In this document: positions 1 through 11,381 of the stretch, piece by piece
Layout: each line of letters opens with the position of its first letter
Numbering within the stretch: position 1 is the stretch's first letter
Source: Trichopria drosophilae
Lineage: Eukaryota; Arthropoda; Insecta; Hymenoptera; Diapriidae
Direction of reading: 5' to 3'
DNA length: 64,000 bases
Assembly (NCBI GenBank): GCA_030407085.1
Contig: CM059587.1
Span: forward strand, 106,997,501 to 107,061,500
The notes under the pieces: model-generated
The model's input: only the letters and a program-made list of their open reading frames with translations
Database searches by the model: none
Told to the model about the DNA's origin: nothing
Position numbers and translations under genes: made by a program

Positions 1-33
1 TGGTCGTCCTGCTTGACTTGCGCATTCGCACAC
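1..33 (+). repeat. Left terminal inverted repeat
   Basis: The 33 bases are identical to the reverse complement of 4424-4456. Weak similarity (GT/GC-rich, cacgcacgc against gcgcacgca) continues about 20 bp inward. Confidence 0.9.
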
Positions 34-595
34 ACCCGTGCACTCACGCACGCACGCACTGACTAAAAATACTATGTTATATACAGTTGAGACTCATGTG
101 TAGCCAATATAAATATTCAAATGTTTTTTCGTGTTTAATGCACAGTGTTGAAATGTACGAAGTTAAATTGGACCGAAACAAAAACCGGTGCTGAGTGTAT
201 ATAGTATAGGTCGACCTTAACCGATGTCAATGAGATATTTTATTATCCGGTGTGATGTCGGCGTGATTGTTGACACGAGACTCCTATATAGAAGAACTGC
301 GAGGCAATAGGTGACTTCTTCTCCGGTAGGCATCGTTCCTTTTATTCGATAGCCATTTCATTCTCGTTATCGAAATCCATCCTTTTTTTAGTAGATTAGG
401 AATCCGGACGGTGCGACCTGACACTTGTATATGATGTTGTGCTTTGATTCATATAGTCTATGTAAATCGGTATAGCTGAGTGCAGGTTTATATTTGGTAT
501 TTTTTTCGGAGTTATATCTCTGTGATTCTGGAGAATTTTACTTTTTACATTCTTTTGTTTACATCTGACATTCTTATTTCTTCATAATTTTCAAG

Positions 596-1871
596 ATGAA
601 TAAGACCGTATTGCTAAGACAAAAGTGCCCTGGTTGCAATACTTTTTTAATAAATACTACAGGCCGAAAAAAAAATAGTAACAAATCAACAGGAAGCGAA
701 TATTTACTCCACTTCTTTGCAGCAAGCAATAAATGTAAATAACATTATTTGTCAAAAATGTAGAATGTCTGTTTATAGAAAAAATATATCTGCAGAGAAA
801 TCTGAAGTAAATGTCGTAAATGATGTTGTGCCTGATTCGGTAGATAATGATCCAACGTTTGAAATAGTTGAATCAAAAGCATCGGTTTCTGAGGTTGAAC
901 TTATGGAAGTTTTTATTCGGAGAACTATTGCAACGCATAAATCATGTTGCTTTTGTGGCGGCACAAAACATTTACGTGTCATTCCTGAGGAAACACGAAT
1001 AAAAACTTATATCAAAACTCAAATCTACATTCCATCTGGGAATCGATGTTGTCGTATGCACTTGATAAACGATAGAATATACGAAGAAGATCTTATCCAA
1101 CTGAAAGCCTATTCTAGTACTACAAGCCTTACGGCATCTGAGTTATCAAAACTAATGGAAACTCTTTCTATTAGATGTGACTCGACATTGCTTGATAAAA
1201 TAGGGGAATACAATATTTCTGAGAAAGAACTCAAAATTTTTACAGGCTTAAATTGGGAACAATTAAATGAACTGAAAGATATGTTAACTTCATTGCGAAA
1301 TAGTCATTCCCGTTCCGTCATTCAAGCTATTGTTGCCTTTTTGTTCAAATTACGGTCGGGTAATTCGAATGCAATGATCGCGTCAATTTTGCAATTGCAA
1401 AATGAACACGATGTCTCGGACTATTCGGCCAGTGTAATGAAATCATTTGAAGATGATGTTTTGCCACTTCGTTTTGGAGTGAATGCCTGTGGTCGGAATG
1501 AACTCATTCTAAACCATACCACTAAAATGGCAAAACATTTATTCGATTCTAACGATAAACTTTTTTTGATATGCGACGGCACATACGCTAGACATCAAAA
1601 AAGTTCTAATAATGATTACCAAAGGAAATCGTACTCTGGCCAAAAGAAAGTTCCCCTTTGTAAACCGTTTACCATCTGCACAACTGACGGGTATGTTGTA
1701 GACATTGCTGGACCTTTTCTTGCGAATCAAAATGATGCCCAGATTTTGGAATCAATTCTCGAAAATCCTGAAGGTTTATCTAAGCTGGTTAATGAAGGTG
1801 ATATTTTTGTTCTTGACCGTGGATTTCGTGACGTAAAAGAAAAGTTGGAAGAAAAAAATTTAGAGTTTTGA
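596..1871 (+). pseudogene. DDE transposase, N-terminal and central part (frameshifted)
   Basis: Transposase of the IS5/Harbinger-related DDE_Tnp_4 group, probably ISL2EU. An ATG at 596 opens a short reading frame with a C-x2-C pair (CPGC). The run of nine A at 667-675 is the likely site of a frameshift into the main frame, which is open from 654 and continues to 1871; the frame therefore has no ATG of its own at its start. Counting from codon 717 the main frame shows a second C-x2-C (residues 12-15), a C-x2-C...CC-x2-H cluster (residues 77-115), a helix-turn-helix like HTH_Tnp_4 (about 174-230, FTGLNWEQLNELKDML), and the first two catalytic aspartates in ICDGTY (D287) and FVLDRGFRD (D367). 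A stop follows at 1869-1871, where one base appears to be missing. The rest of the catalytic domain continues in another frame from 1868. The copy cannot make active enzyme. Confidence 0.85.
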
Positions 1872-2563
1872 TGCCTGCCTTAAAAGGAAAAAGGAAACAA
1901 TTAACTGCAGAAGAATCAAATAATTCTCGCTTTGTTACGAAAATTCGGTGGGCTGTAGAATCCGTTCACGGTATCATCAAGCAAAAATATCTTCTTCTTA
2001 ATCATAAAATCGATAATAAGTTATTACTAAAAGTTGGATCATACTTCAGAATTGCATGTTTTCTTAATAATATTTTCGGAAAAAGATTACATTCTGATGT
2101 AGATAACTTCGATGATATTCTTCAAAAGATGCAAACTCAGAAAAATGTGAAGTTTTCTTTGGCTGATAAAGTAGAAGAAGCAGGATGGCTACGTCGTAAA
2201 CTTCCGTTTGGAACTATCTCCTCAGATGATCTTAATGATTTTCCGGAATTAACAACAAATGATTTGAAAATTTTATTCACTGGTACCTATCAACTTGCTC
2301 AGACAGTTTCCTATTTAGCAGAAATTCTTGACAAAGATGACAATCTAAAAATGGAATTTGTTAAAGATGATTCAACGACTTTAAAAATTAGAGTTCCGTC
2401 CCGTCACATTTCTCGTCAAACCTATAGGTGTTTTATTAAATACGAACCTGACACTATTCGACATTCTGGAATTACAGAATACACATGTGAATGTGCCTTA
2501 AATGGCTGGGTGACTCCTCCATCTTGCCTTAACTGGCTGAGGGATTCCTCCATCTTGCCTTAA
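1868..2563 (+). pseudogene. DDE transposase, C-terminal part running into minisatellite
   Basis: Continuation of the same transposase in the next frame, overlapping the first part by 4 bases. It holds the third catalytic acidic residue (E31 in RWAVESVHGIIKQKY, a hallmark of DDE_Tnp_4 enzymes), a conserved basic stretch MPALKGKRKQL just before it, and a C-terminal YTCEC (C207, C209) that looks like the start of the SWIM-like C-x-C zinc finger seen at the end of related transposases. After C209 the protein reads directly into the 31-bp repeat array (ALNGWVTPPSCLNWL) and stops. The second half of the finger is therefore lost or overwritten by the array. Domain identity is strong; the ISL2EU label is less certain. 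Confidence 0.8.
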
Positions 2564-3938
2564 CTGGCTGGGTGACTCCTCCATCTTGCCGTAAATGGCT
2601 GGGTGACTCCTCCATCTTGCCTTAAATGGCTGGGTGACTCCTCCATCTTGCCTTAACTGGCTGGGTGACTCCTCCATCTTGCCTTAAATGGCTGGGTGAC
2701 TCCTCCATCTTGCCTTAACTGGCTGGGTGACTCCTCTAGCTTGCCTTAACTGGCTGGGTGACTCCTCTAGCTTGCCTTAACTGGCTGGGTGACTCCTCCA
2801 TCTTGCCTTCACTGGCTGGGTGACTCCTCCATCTTGCCTTCACTGGCTGGGTGATTCCTCCATCTTGCCTTAACTGGCTGGGTGACTCCTCCATCTTGCC
2901 TTAACTGGCTGGGTGACTCCTCCATCTTGCCTTAACTGGCTGGGTGACTCCACTAGCTTGCCTTAACGGGCTGGGTGACTCCTCCATCTTGCCTTAACTG
3001 GCTGGGTGACTTCTCTAGCTTGCCTTAACTGGCTGGGTGACTCCTCCATCTTGCCTTAAATGGCTGGGTGACTCCTCCATCTTGCCTTAACTGGCTGGGT
3101 GATTCCTCCATCTTGCCTTAACTGGCTGGGTGACTCCTCCATCTTGCCTTAAATGGCTGGGTGACTCCTCCATCTTGCCTTAAATGGCTGGGTGACTCCT
3201 CCATCTTGCCTTAACTGGCTGGGTGACTCCTCCATCTTGCCTTAACTGGCTGGGTGACTTCTCTAGCTTGCCTTAACTGGCTGGGTGACTCCTCCATCTT
3301 GCCTTAAATGGCTGGGTGACTCCTCCATCTTGCCTTAACTGGCTTGGTGACTCCTCCATCTTGCCTTCACTGGCTGGGTGATTCCTCCATCTTGCCTTAA
3401 CTGGCTGGGTGACTCCTCCATCTTGCCTTAAATGGCTGGGTGACTCCTCCATCTTGCCTTAAATGGCTGGGTGACTCCGCCATCTTGCCTTAAATGGCTG
3501 GGTGATTCCTCCATCTTGCCTTAACTGGCTGGGTGACTCCTCCATCTTGCCTTAACTGGCTGGGTGACTCCTCCATCTTGCCTTAACTGGCTGGGTGACT
3601 CGTCTATCTTGCCTTAACTGGCTGGGTGACTCGTCTATCTTGCCTTAACTGGCTGGGTGACTAGTCTATCTTGCCTTAGCTGGCTGGGTGACTCCTCTAC
3701 CTTGCCTTAACTGGCTGGGTGACTCCTCCATCTTGCCTTAAATGGCTGGGTGACTCCTCCATCTTGCCTTAACTGGCTGGGTGATTCCTCCATCTTGCCT
3801 TAACTGGCTGGGTGACTCCTCCATCTTGCCTTAATTGGCTGGGTGACTCCTCCATCTTGCCTTAAATGGCTGGGTGACTCGTCTATCTTGCCTTAACTGG
3901 CTGGGTGACTCGTCTATCTTGCCTTAATTGGCTGGGTG
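2494..3938 (+). repeat. 31-bp minisatellite grown from the transposase 3' coding end
   Basis: About 46 tandem copies of a 31-bp unit that begins ggctgggtgactcctccatc and ends ttgccttaact. Variants include ctctagc, cgtctatc and aaatgg, partly clustered, as expected for slippage and unequal exchange. The first unit is in frame with the transposase. As 31 is not a multiple of 3, each further unit shifts frame, and a stop falls at 2561-2563. A small open frame at 3905-4153 begins in the last unit and is not a gene. Confidence 0.95.
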
Positions 3939-4329
3939 CCCTCATTTGTCCACCTTCACGTGGTGGGGGTGTTACGGCTAACGATCCGCTCGGGCTATAT
4001 CAGATCAGGTTCAACCATGCTGAATGCTGGCCGACGGGGAGGTCCAAACTAACGGACATAAAGAAAAAGAATTATAGAACCCCACCATGGGACATGGGTC
4101 CTAAGACAAGATCGTATTCGGACGTAAATTCCGCTTTTCCATTTCCGGAGTGAAAAAATAAGGGTCTCATTAAAAAGAGGCTTCATACTGAAATGATCTT
4201 AAAGGTCAACGTCAAGGTCACTATTGGATGTCCCCCTCGGAATCCAAAAACTTTTCTATTTAAACTTTTTTTTTCTAAACAGCATTCATTCTCAGATTTC
4301 CGGGTGGTAGTTTTAAATTGTGTACCCTG

Positions 4330-4403
<74 letters not shown>

Positions 4404-4423
4404 GCATGCGTGCGCGCGAGCGC
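3939..4423 (+). other. Transposon 3' noncoding region with AT microsatellite
   Basis: Unique sequence between minisatellite and right TIR. It has no recognisable domain. It contains a (TA)n microsatellite at 4333-4391 followed by TGTA repeats and a GC-alternating stretch. Confidence 0.7.
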
Positions 4424-4456
4424 GTGTGCGAATGCGCAAGTCAAGCAGGACGACCA
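4424..4456 (-). repeat. Right terminal inverted repeat
   Basis: This is a perfect inverted copy of 1-33, ending cgacca at 4456. It is preceded by an AT / TGTA / GC-alternating microsatellite (4333-4423). Confidence 0.9.
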
Positions 4457-4900
4457 TGGTTTACGATTTTTTATTCAAAAACTATATTTTTTAAAAATTT
4501 AAAAAAAATATATATGAAAGGGGATATTGTAAGGTACCTCAAGAAAAAAGATGAAGGTGGTCACATCAAAAATTATGCCAAAAAAAAAATTTCGAAAATT
4601 TCAAACCAGTTTTTTACTTATTAAAAAAAAAAAAAAAAAAAAATTCATATTGTTTCACTCAAATTGTCTTACCTACGTTTCTAACATATTTCAAGTTCAT
4701 TAAAATCGATCCAGTAGTTTTCGAGAAAAATTAGTTTTTTTATTTTTCTTTCCCCTCCATAACTTTTTCGAAAAAGCGAATTTTGAGTTCAGATTTTCAG
4801 AAATTTGTAGTCATCGGGGTAGCAATATATGGACCCAGTTCGGGTGACAGAGCTGTGGGGGCATTTTTTGTATAGTTAACCCCCTATGCCCTTTGTCATA
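4457..4900. other. AT-rich flank with 21-bp poly-A; possible old LINE tail
   Basis: No gene. A run of 21 A lies at 4623-4643. The words aaaatcgatccagtagtttt and cgagaaaa (4701-4730) resemble 3' ends of RTE-like LINEs common in insects, recalled from general knowledge and not verified. Confidence 0.3.
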
Positions 4901-6200
4901 TTCGATTTGATTATTTTTGTTGTTGTTATCCGTGTTACTTCTGCTATTTTTATTTCGATTCCATTTTATTTTCATTGTTGAAGTAATTTTTATTATTTAT
5001 GAGAACTTTTATTATTATTGCTACTCCAGGTTAGATGTATTTCTTTCGTTGATATTTATTTGTTACTATGCTATTTTTATTATTACCTAATTGTCGTTAC
5101 TCTTGATATATTTTGTACTTTATAAATATTGCACATAATAAGAGAAGTAAAATAATTATGAAAAAAGTAGAAATATGCAGCAATAAATAACAAACTTCAT
5201 GTAATTAGTAAATTAAGACATGATTATAGAATGTTAATATAATAACAAAGTCATTTCTTCATTATCACATATTTTAAAGAAACAACATATTATAGTAAAT
5301 TATTTTATTCATTTTTATTTATTTGTATTGATATTTTTGTAAAGTAAAACAAAAATTGATTCATTTATTTCTGTTGCCGAAGTAGAGGATTTAGAAAAAT
5401 CGAAAAAAGAGGATTCTTATTAATTTTATAACAAGTGTACGTGAATCCATTTTTTTTTCATCATCAGAAAAACCGCGAGGCACAATCAAATCCGCTGAGT
5501 TAGTTCTTGCTACATAATGTACTATTCATGACTATTAATACATTTGTCATTAGCTTCTATTATTGTTAAATCTGTTATTTTTGTTGTTATTATCTCTGTT
5601 GCATCTGTTATTTTTGTTTAGATTTGTACGCGAACTCCGTTTTTTTATTGGATCAATGGATGAATGAAATTTTGATAAAAGATACAATTTTCCATTCATC
5701 TTAAAATATCTTAATTAATTTTGTATTATTGAGAATTTCATTTTCTGTCTCTGCAAAATATCGATTTATATTTATGTTCTTTTTATTAGTGTTATTTCTT
5801 TGTTACTTCTTTAATTTGTTATGGTTACTGTTATACTTAATCATTTTTACTTACACTTTTGTTATTTTTATGACATTAATGAAATAGGTCATGATCTTCA
5901 ATGTTATTAAAACTGTTATTTTTGTTGTTATTATCCCTGTTACTTTCGTTATTTTTACTATCATTTCTAGCCTTTCTTTTTGTTCTAAATTGTCCTAAAT
6001 TAGAGTGCCTAGAGATAAACATTATCTTCAGGTGAAAAATATCCTTTTTTTTTATTTCCATACGTATCTTTGTTATTTTTTTAGTATTCTGGACCTTGTT
6101 TTTTTGGATCTCTGCACAATATTAATTCCCTACTTCCAACATTATCGTTATTATTGTCTTATCCTGTTTCTTGCTTATTTTAGGGTCACGCTTAGTGCTT
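4900..6200. repeat. Degenerate TTGTTATTTTTGTTATT low-complexity array
   Basis: Recurring phrases such as gttatttttgttgttattat appear at about 4910, 5575 and 5910, each followed by ctctgtt/ccctgttac and another gttatttt. No coding signal; short open frames here are by-products of the repeat. Confidence 0.6.
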
Positions 6201-6359
6201 AATACTATTTAAGTTCGACGGCTAAAGTGATAAATCTCCTTTGTTATTTGTTAGCTTCGTGGCTTTATTAACAATGTTATGTTAAATTCTTTGATTGTGG
6301 TTTAACATAATTTTGATCAAGTAAGTCAACATTTGCCATATTTTACGTACCCTACGCAT

Positions 6360-6425
6360 GCAAAACTATAAATAATAACGAAAATAACAAGGATAATAAA
6401 AACAAAAATAATAAATAGTAGGTGT
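6360..6425. repeat. TTGTTATT-type repeat, reverse-complement orientation
   Basis: aataacgaaaataacaagga and neighbouring aaaaataataaa are the reverse complement of the phrases at 4.9-6.2 kb. A longer block in this same inverted orientation lies at 7960-8330. Confidence 0.55.
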
Positions 6426-6689
6426 TCTTAAATTTTGAAATGAAAAATGTCCTGTACTTTATAAATCTGCAAAACTAAAATACTTTTGTGCCCACTTACC
6501 AAAATTTGGCTTCAATGACCTCTTTTGAGGTCAAAAATAAGTAAGTTCATTTTATTTCACTACTTGGGTCAAGAAAACAGCTGTTTAATAAAAAAAATGG
6601 AAGTTAAACAAATTGCAAGTACATAAAATCGAAAAACGAACGGAAGTCATAGAATATGAAAGAATGAGAAAGAGTGGTACGTCACAAGA

Positions 6690-7046
6690 GCTAGGAGAGT
6701 CGGAGGTAGATTGTTTATCGCAGACTGGCATCTAATCGTTCGGTGGAATCTGGCATCCTATCCCGGTATCTCTCGAGGGATCTCTTTTCTGCGTCCCCCG
6801 CCTCCGCCCCCTGCCCCCAGTGCCTCCTCGCGGGGCCGCGATGAATTCTCGTTTTTACTCCCGTTCCTTCCCTTCCGTCCTTCGTATCTCCGTTGTGTCC
6901 CCGTTCGTACACGTACACGATATCTGAGCGATAGCGAATCGCCCCACACCCCCTGTCCCCACACCCCCACGTCATCTCACGTTCCGTCGGTTCTCGGGTA
7001 GCATCGTTCGTGGTCGATCATTGTCTTTCCAAATATTTATTCGCAG
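6690..7046 (+). promoter_or_regulatory. CpG-rich unique block, candidate promoter/5' UTR
   Basis: Abrupt rise in G+C within AT-rich repeats (ccgcctccgccccctgcccc, cgcggggccgcg, ccccacaccccctgtcc). Long open frames on both strands reflect base composition. It ends with a pyrimidine stretch and cag at 7044-7046, a possible splice acceptor directly before the candidate exon at 7066. Promoter role is inference. Confidence 0.3.
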
Positions 7047-7065
7047 GTGCTCATGTAGGCCGACA

Positions 7066-7119
7066 ATGGCAACTTTGTCGCCCGCTTCGCGTCATAATTT
7101 TAATCCAAGTTACCGCCAG
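7066..7119 (+). CDS. Candidate first coding exon (18 codons)
   Basis: ATG in a reasonable context (gacaATGg) opens 18 codons, MATLSPASRHNFNPSYRQ, that run without interruption to CAG followed by gtgagt, a near-perfect donor, leaving phase 0. A plausible acceptor (ttgtctttcc...ttattcgcag) lies 20 bp upstream at 7045-7046, so the ATG may sit in an internal exon 7047-7119. Composition is CpG-rich, unlike the surroundings. I do not recognise the peptide. No downstream exon could be joined with confidence. It could also be chance agreement with splice consensus; transcript data would settle it. Confidence 0.3.
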
Positions 7120-7125
7120 GTGAGT

Positions 7126-7960
7126 TTTTGCAGTTATTTGTTCGCCTTCCGACTCGATTGTCATGTAAGCGAATTGGGACAAATTCGAGGCATTTCAGGA
7201 CAAAGGAAGAATACACAATGACCTTTTTTTCTGTTTCATGGTGCAGCCAGATAATGGAATTCTGCATTCATTTTTGGAGACTATTTAATGGGACACCAGA
7301 AGAAAGATGCATTTTTATTGGTGCATCGAAAATTCATTAAATATCTCTCCTTAAGGGGTCTGCGGGTGTTAAGTTTTACAAGCTACATTGTTGTGTAGTT
7401 GTTTTTGCAAGCAATGTGTTTTCTTGACTTAATGTGTACGCTTTTTTTTACGGAGCAATATGAAATTAAAGACAAGGATAAACTTCCAAAAATGTCCATC
7501 AACAAATTTTAATGCACACAATGTATATTACTCATTTTACTGCGCTAATTACGAAAACAAGGGTGCCAGTCGCCCCAAATTTTATTTTGATGATGAAAAA
7601 CATAATGATGAAAAACATTTACTACTATAAATCATGGGTTTTCGCTATTATCTGGTTAAATACTCGAAATTTCGAATAATGTTTATATTAAAAGTTGTGA
7701 ATCTAATAAAAATACAGATTACATATCCTGTGCCCTCACCCCCACCCTTCAAAGTTAATTTCGTAAAATTATTCGTTTTCGAAAAAAATAGGAAAAATGA
7801 GAACCTTACTTTATAGTTTCTTTTCAATTATTTAGAATGCATTTTTTACTCACAAGTATTAGTTTTCGAAGAAATAGAAAATATTAGAAAGCACTATGAA
7901 AGGGGGCCAGATTGACATTACTATTTATTTCATTGAACGTAAGACACAATATTAATTCAC
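7126..7960. other. AT-rich stretch, no gene seen
   Basis: Moderately unique sequence with no domain-bearing open frame and no clear repeat. Confidence 0.5.
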
Positions 7961-8330
7961 AAATGTTGTTATTTTGTTCTTTCTGTATTTAAAATCTATA
8001 AGCACAACAACACACACGAAAGTAACAAAATTATAAAACGACTAGACGACAAAAATAATCAAACCAAAAAATATGTAACAACGAAAATAACAAAATTACA
8101 CAAATAAAATAGAAATAACAAAATTATAAAATAAATTAAAACTAACAATATAACATAAATAACAAAAACAACTAAATTAGAAAATTAGACTACAAAATAA
8201 TACAATTCCAAAAATACTACAAAGCTCCAAAAATAAAACAAAAATATCAAAAGAACAAAACAATAGTATAAACGACAAAATACGCTAAATACAATGAAAA
8301 ATGGAAAATTAAAAAAGCGAATGATCGAAA
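7960..8330. repeat. AAATAACAAAA low-complexity array (inverse of 4.9-6.2 kb)
   Basis: Repeats such as gaaaataacaaaattacaca and aacaaaattataaaa, the opposite strand of the TTGTTATT family on the left side of the CpG-rich block. Confidence 0.6.
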
Positions 8331-8339
8331 GTAAAAATA

Positions 8340-8755
8340 CGGTAAAGCGTTTAGGAAGGTGAAAATCGGAAACACTTTGCGGAGTCGAACGGTGCAACAC
8401 TGTCACACGTGCTTGGCGCGCGAGAGTTTCCGCGGGCCCGCACCTCGTGGCGTGTGCATCACGTGCGTGCATTACAGTCCGCAAAGTTGGTAGTATGTAC
8501 GTGAACCCGCGGCGATATACGTGCGTGCGAGGCAAGGATCAGCGCATATACGCCGATCGAGCGGACGAGATAATCGTCGAGCGGACAGCACGTCCGTATA
8601 TATATGTATATTCCTACGATTCTTCCGTATAACGAGCCTGTATGTTCGGTTTTGCGCTGCATCACTGCCGCGCGCCGCGTGCGTCGATTGCACCGCTGAC
8701 GACGTGACGACGATGCTTCTTCCGTCGGGCGTTGTCGCCCTATGTTGACTTGTTC
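8340..8755. promoter_or_regulatory. CpG-rich island, candidate promoter or conserved element
   Basis: Very CpG-rich for this window (cgcgcgagagtttccgcggg, cgccgatcgagcggacgaga, gccgcgcgccgcgtgcgtcg), with acgtg/cacgtg words repeated. Short overlapping open frames on both strands have no recognisable domains. Function is inferred from composition only. Confidence 0.3.
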
Positions 8756-8860
8756 GATATTTTTCTGCCCAAACGATCAGTCGACTAATCGGTTTGGTTC
8801 GGATAATAAATCAGATTGATTGTATTCGATGCAGATCCCGTATCAATAGTACTAATCTTG

Positions 8861-10450
8861 ATTCGATTGATTCCATTGATTCGATTGATTCGATTCAATA
8901 ATTCGACTTATTCAATTCAATAATTCGATTGATTCGATTCAATAATTTGATTGATTCTATTCAATAACTCGATTGATCCGATTCAATAATTCGATTGATT
9001 CAATTCAATAATTCGATTTATTCGATTCAATAATTCCATAGATTCTGCTCAATAATTCGATTGATCTGTTAGATTCTATTCAATAATTCGATTGATTCTA
9101 TTCAACAATTCAATTGATTCGATTGAATAATTCCATTGGTTCGATTGATTCGATTGAATAATTCGGTTGACTCGATTCACTAATTCCATTAATTCGATTC
9201 AATAATCGAATTGATTTGATACAATAATTCGATTGATCCGATTGATTCGATTCAATCATTCGATTGATACAATTGAATAATTCGATTGATCCGATTGATT
9301 AAATTCAATAATTCTATTGATCCGATTGATTCAATTCAATAAGTCCTATGATTAAATTCAATAATTCTATTGATTCTATTCAATAATTCGACTTATTCAA
9401 TTCAATAATTCGATTGTTTCGATTGTTTCGATTGTTTCGATTGTTTCGATTGTTTCGATTGTTTCGATTGATTCGATTCAATAATTCGATTGATTCTATT
9501 CAATAACTCGATTGATCCGATTCAATAATTCGATTGATTCAATGGAATAATTCGATTGATTCGATTCAATCATTCGATTGATTCAATTGAATAATTCGAT
9601 TGATTCTATTCAACAATTCGATTGATTCAATTGAATAATTCCATTGATTCAATTCAATAATTCTGTTGATCCGATTGATTCAATTCAATAAGTCCATTGA
9701 ATAAATTCAATAATTGGATTGATTCAATTCAATAATTCGGTTGATCCGATTGATTCAATTCAATAAGCCCATTGATTAAATTCAATAATTCGATTGATTC
9801 TATTCAATAATTCGACTTATTCAATTCAATAATTCGATTAATCCGTTTGATTCTATTCAATAATTCAATTAATTCTATTCATCAATTCGATTGATTCGAT
9901 TGAATAATTCGGTTGATTCGATTCACTAATTCCATTCATTCGATTCAATAATCGAATTGATTCGATACAATAATTCGACTAATCCGATTGATTCGATTCA
10001 ATCATTCGATTGATTCAATTGAATAATTCGATTGATTCCATTCAACAATTCGATTGATTCAATTGAATAATTAGATTGATTCAATTCAAAAAGTCCATTG
10101 ATTAAATTCAATAATTCGATTGATTCTATTCAATAATTCGACTTATTCAATTCAATAATTCGATTGATCCGTTTGATTCTATTCAATAATTCGATTGATT
10201 CTATTCAACAATTCGATTGATTCGATTGATTCGATTCAATAATTCCATTGATTTGATTCAATAATTCGATTGATTCGATTCAATAATTCGATTGATTCTA
10301 TTCAACAATTCGATTGATTCAATTGCATAATTCGATTGATTCAATTCAATAATTCTATTGATTCGATTAAATAATTCGATTGATTCATTTCAATAATTCG
10401 ATTGATTCTACATTTCTTCAATTGATCGGTTAGTGTGGACATCGACTGAA
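8861..10450. repeat. 22-bp ATTCGATTG minisatellite with higher-order repeats
   Basis: Imperfect tandem units of the type attcgattgattctattcaa plus ta, mixed with 9-13-bp half units. Variant order is conserved between blocks: about 9061-9295 matches about 9838-10060 unit by unit, showing block duplication. Flanks to 8760 and 11040 contain scattered decayed units. EcoRI-like and ATTCAAT words dominate; no coding. Confidence 0.9.
9412..9465. repeat. Six perfect copies of 9-bp gattgtttc
   Basis: A homogeneous sub-array inside the degenerate ATTCGATTG satellite, probably a recent slippage event. Confidence 0.9.
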
Positions 10451-11040
10451 TCGATTGATTCACTTAAATACAATCAGATGGCTTTCTTTTGCTAAATAAG
10501 TATACTTGATATCATTGATTCTAAGAATTCTATTTTGAGTTTATTGATTTGGATTGTTTCGACCGTTTTGCACGTATTAGATTGATTTATTTGCCGTATG
10601 CGGCCAAATGTGGTTGATTTAGTTTACTAAATTGATTCACTCAATATTTGTTCGGCTGGTTCGATATATTTGATTGATTTAATTGATTCAATGTATGATC
10701 GGACTTTTAGTCGGGCCCTTAATTAGATTTATATAGTATGCATATATACATTGACGATTAAATATTGGACTGCTGATTCAACATCGCTAGTATTGATCCG
10801 ATTTATTGATAGGATTATATTCTATGTAGATTAGAACCAATTCGACTTATTAATCCTTTATTTATTTACGTGATTCATTTGAAAATTATTCGATTTTTTT
10901 ATTCAATCCTTATTCGACTAATTTGATTGGTGTTGTTTATTCGATTGTTCGATATCGATGTTGATTCACTTCACACACTCGATTGGTTTTGTTTATTGAT
11001 ACGATTCGATTGATTCATTCGATTCATCACCGATTTACAT
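10450..11040. repeat. Decayed edge of the ATTCGATTG satellite
   Basis: Scattered gattgatt, attcgatt and gattcatt words with increasing unique sequence. Confidence 0.5.
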
Positions 11041-11381
11041 TAGTAATTTCGTAAAGATACTTATTTAATCGGTCCGGTGTGAGTTGGTTGTATTATTATC
11101 ACATAGATGGCTCTAATTTTGAAGAGCAGAAGTTGTTCCCAATGAGCCACCACCTGATTGATTGAGTATCATATGATTGAAGTTTACTCACCTGAAAAGC
11201 AAAACAAAATTATATATGTAAGCAATTTTTAAGTCATAAGATGAGCTATTTACATAATACATGACATTTGAAATCATTGATAAGGCAATGAGTTATAACA
11301 AGGGACAAATTTGATTAAGAAATACAATCTCCTAACTGCAAATTCTGACAGAAATCGTGGATATGAAACCGACCAGGTCTT

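Larger units (their letters stand above)
1..4456 (+). mobile_element. ISL2EU / IS5-Harbinger-like DNA transposon, degenerate
   Basis: The first 33 bases (beginning tggtcgtcctgcttgacttg) recur exactly as the reverse complement at 4424-4456, so both ends of one element are present. Between them lie a ~0.6-kb leader, a frameshifted DDE transposase (596-2563), a 31-bp minisatellite (2494-3938) and a ~0.5-kb noncoding 3' part with an AT microsatellite. The exact termini imply fairly recent activity of the family, while the broken gene says this copy is not autonomous. The window starts on the first TIR base, so the left flank and the target duplication cannot be seen. Superfamily is inferred from the transposase domain order (zinc-binding N-terminus, HTH, DDE_Tnp_4-like core, C-x-C tail). 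Confidence 0.85.

Noticed and set aside
3905..4153. 82-codon open frame after the minisatellite
   Set aside because: Begins in the last repeat unit; no domain; not collinear with the transposase C-terminus.
4183..4624. Open frames of 74 and 143 codons
   Set aside because: They depend on reading the TA microsatellite as repeated isoleucine-tyrosine and cross the transposon end.
6711..7001. Overlapping open frames on both strands (up to 96 codons)
   Set aside because: C-rich composition depletes stops. Peptides are proline/arginine-rich without motifs.
8861..10450. CRISPR-like array
   Set aside because: Units are contiguous and imperfect with no unique spacers; eukaryotic minisatellite.
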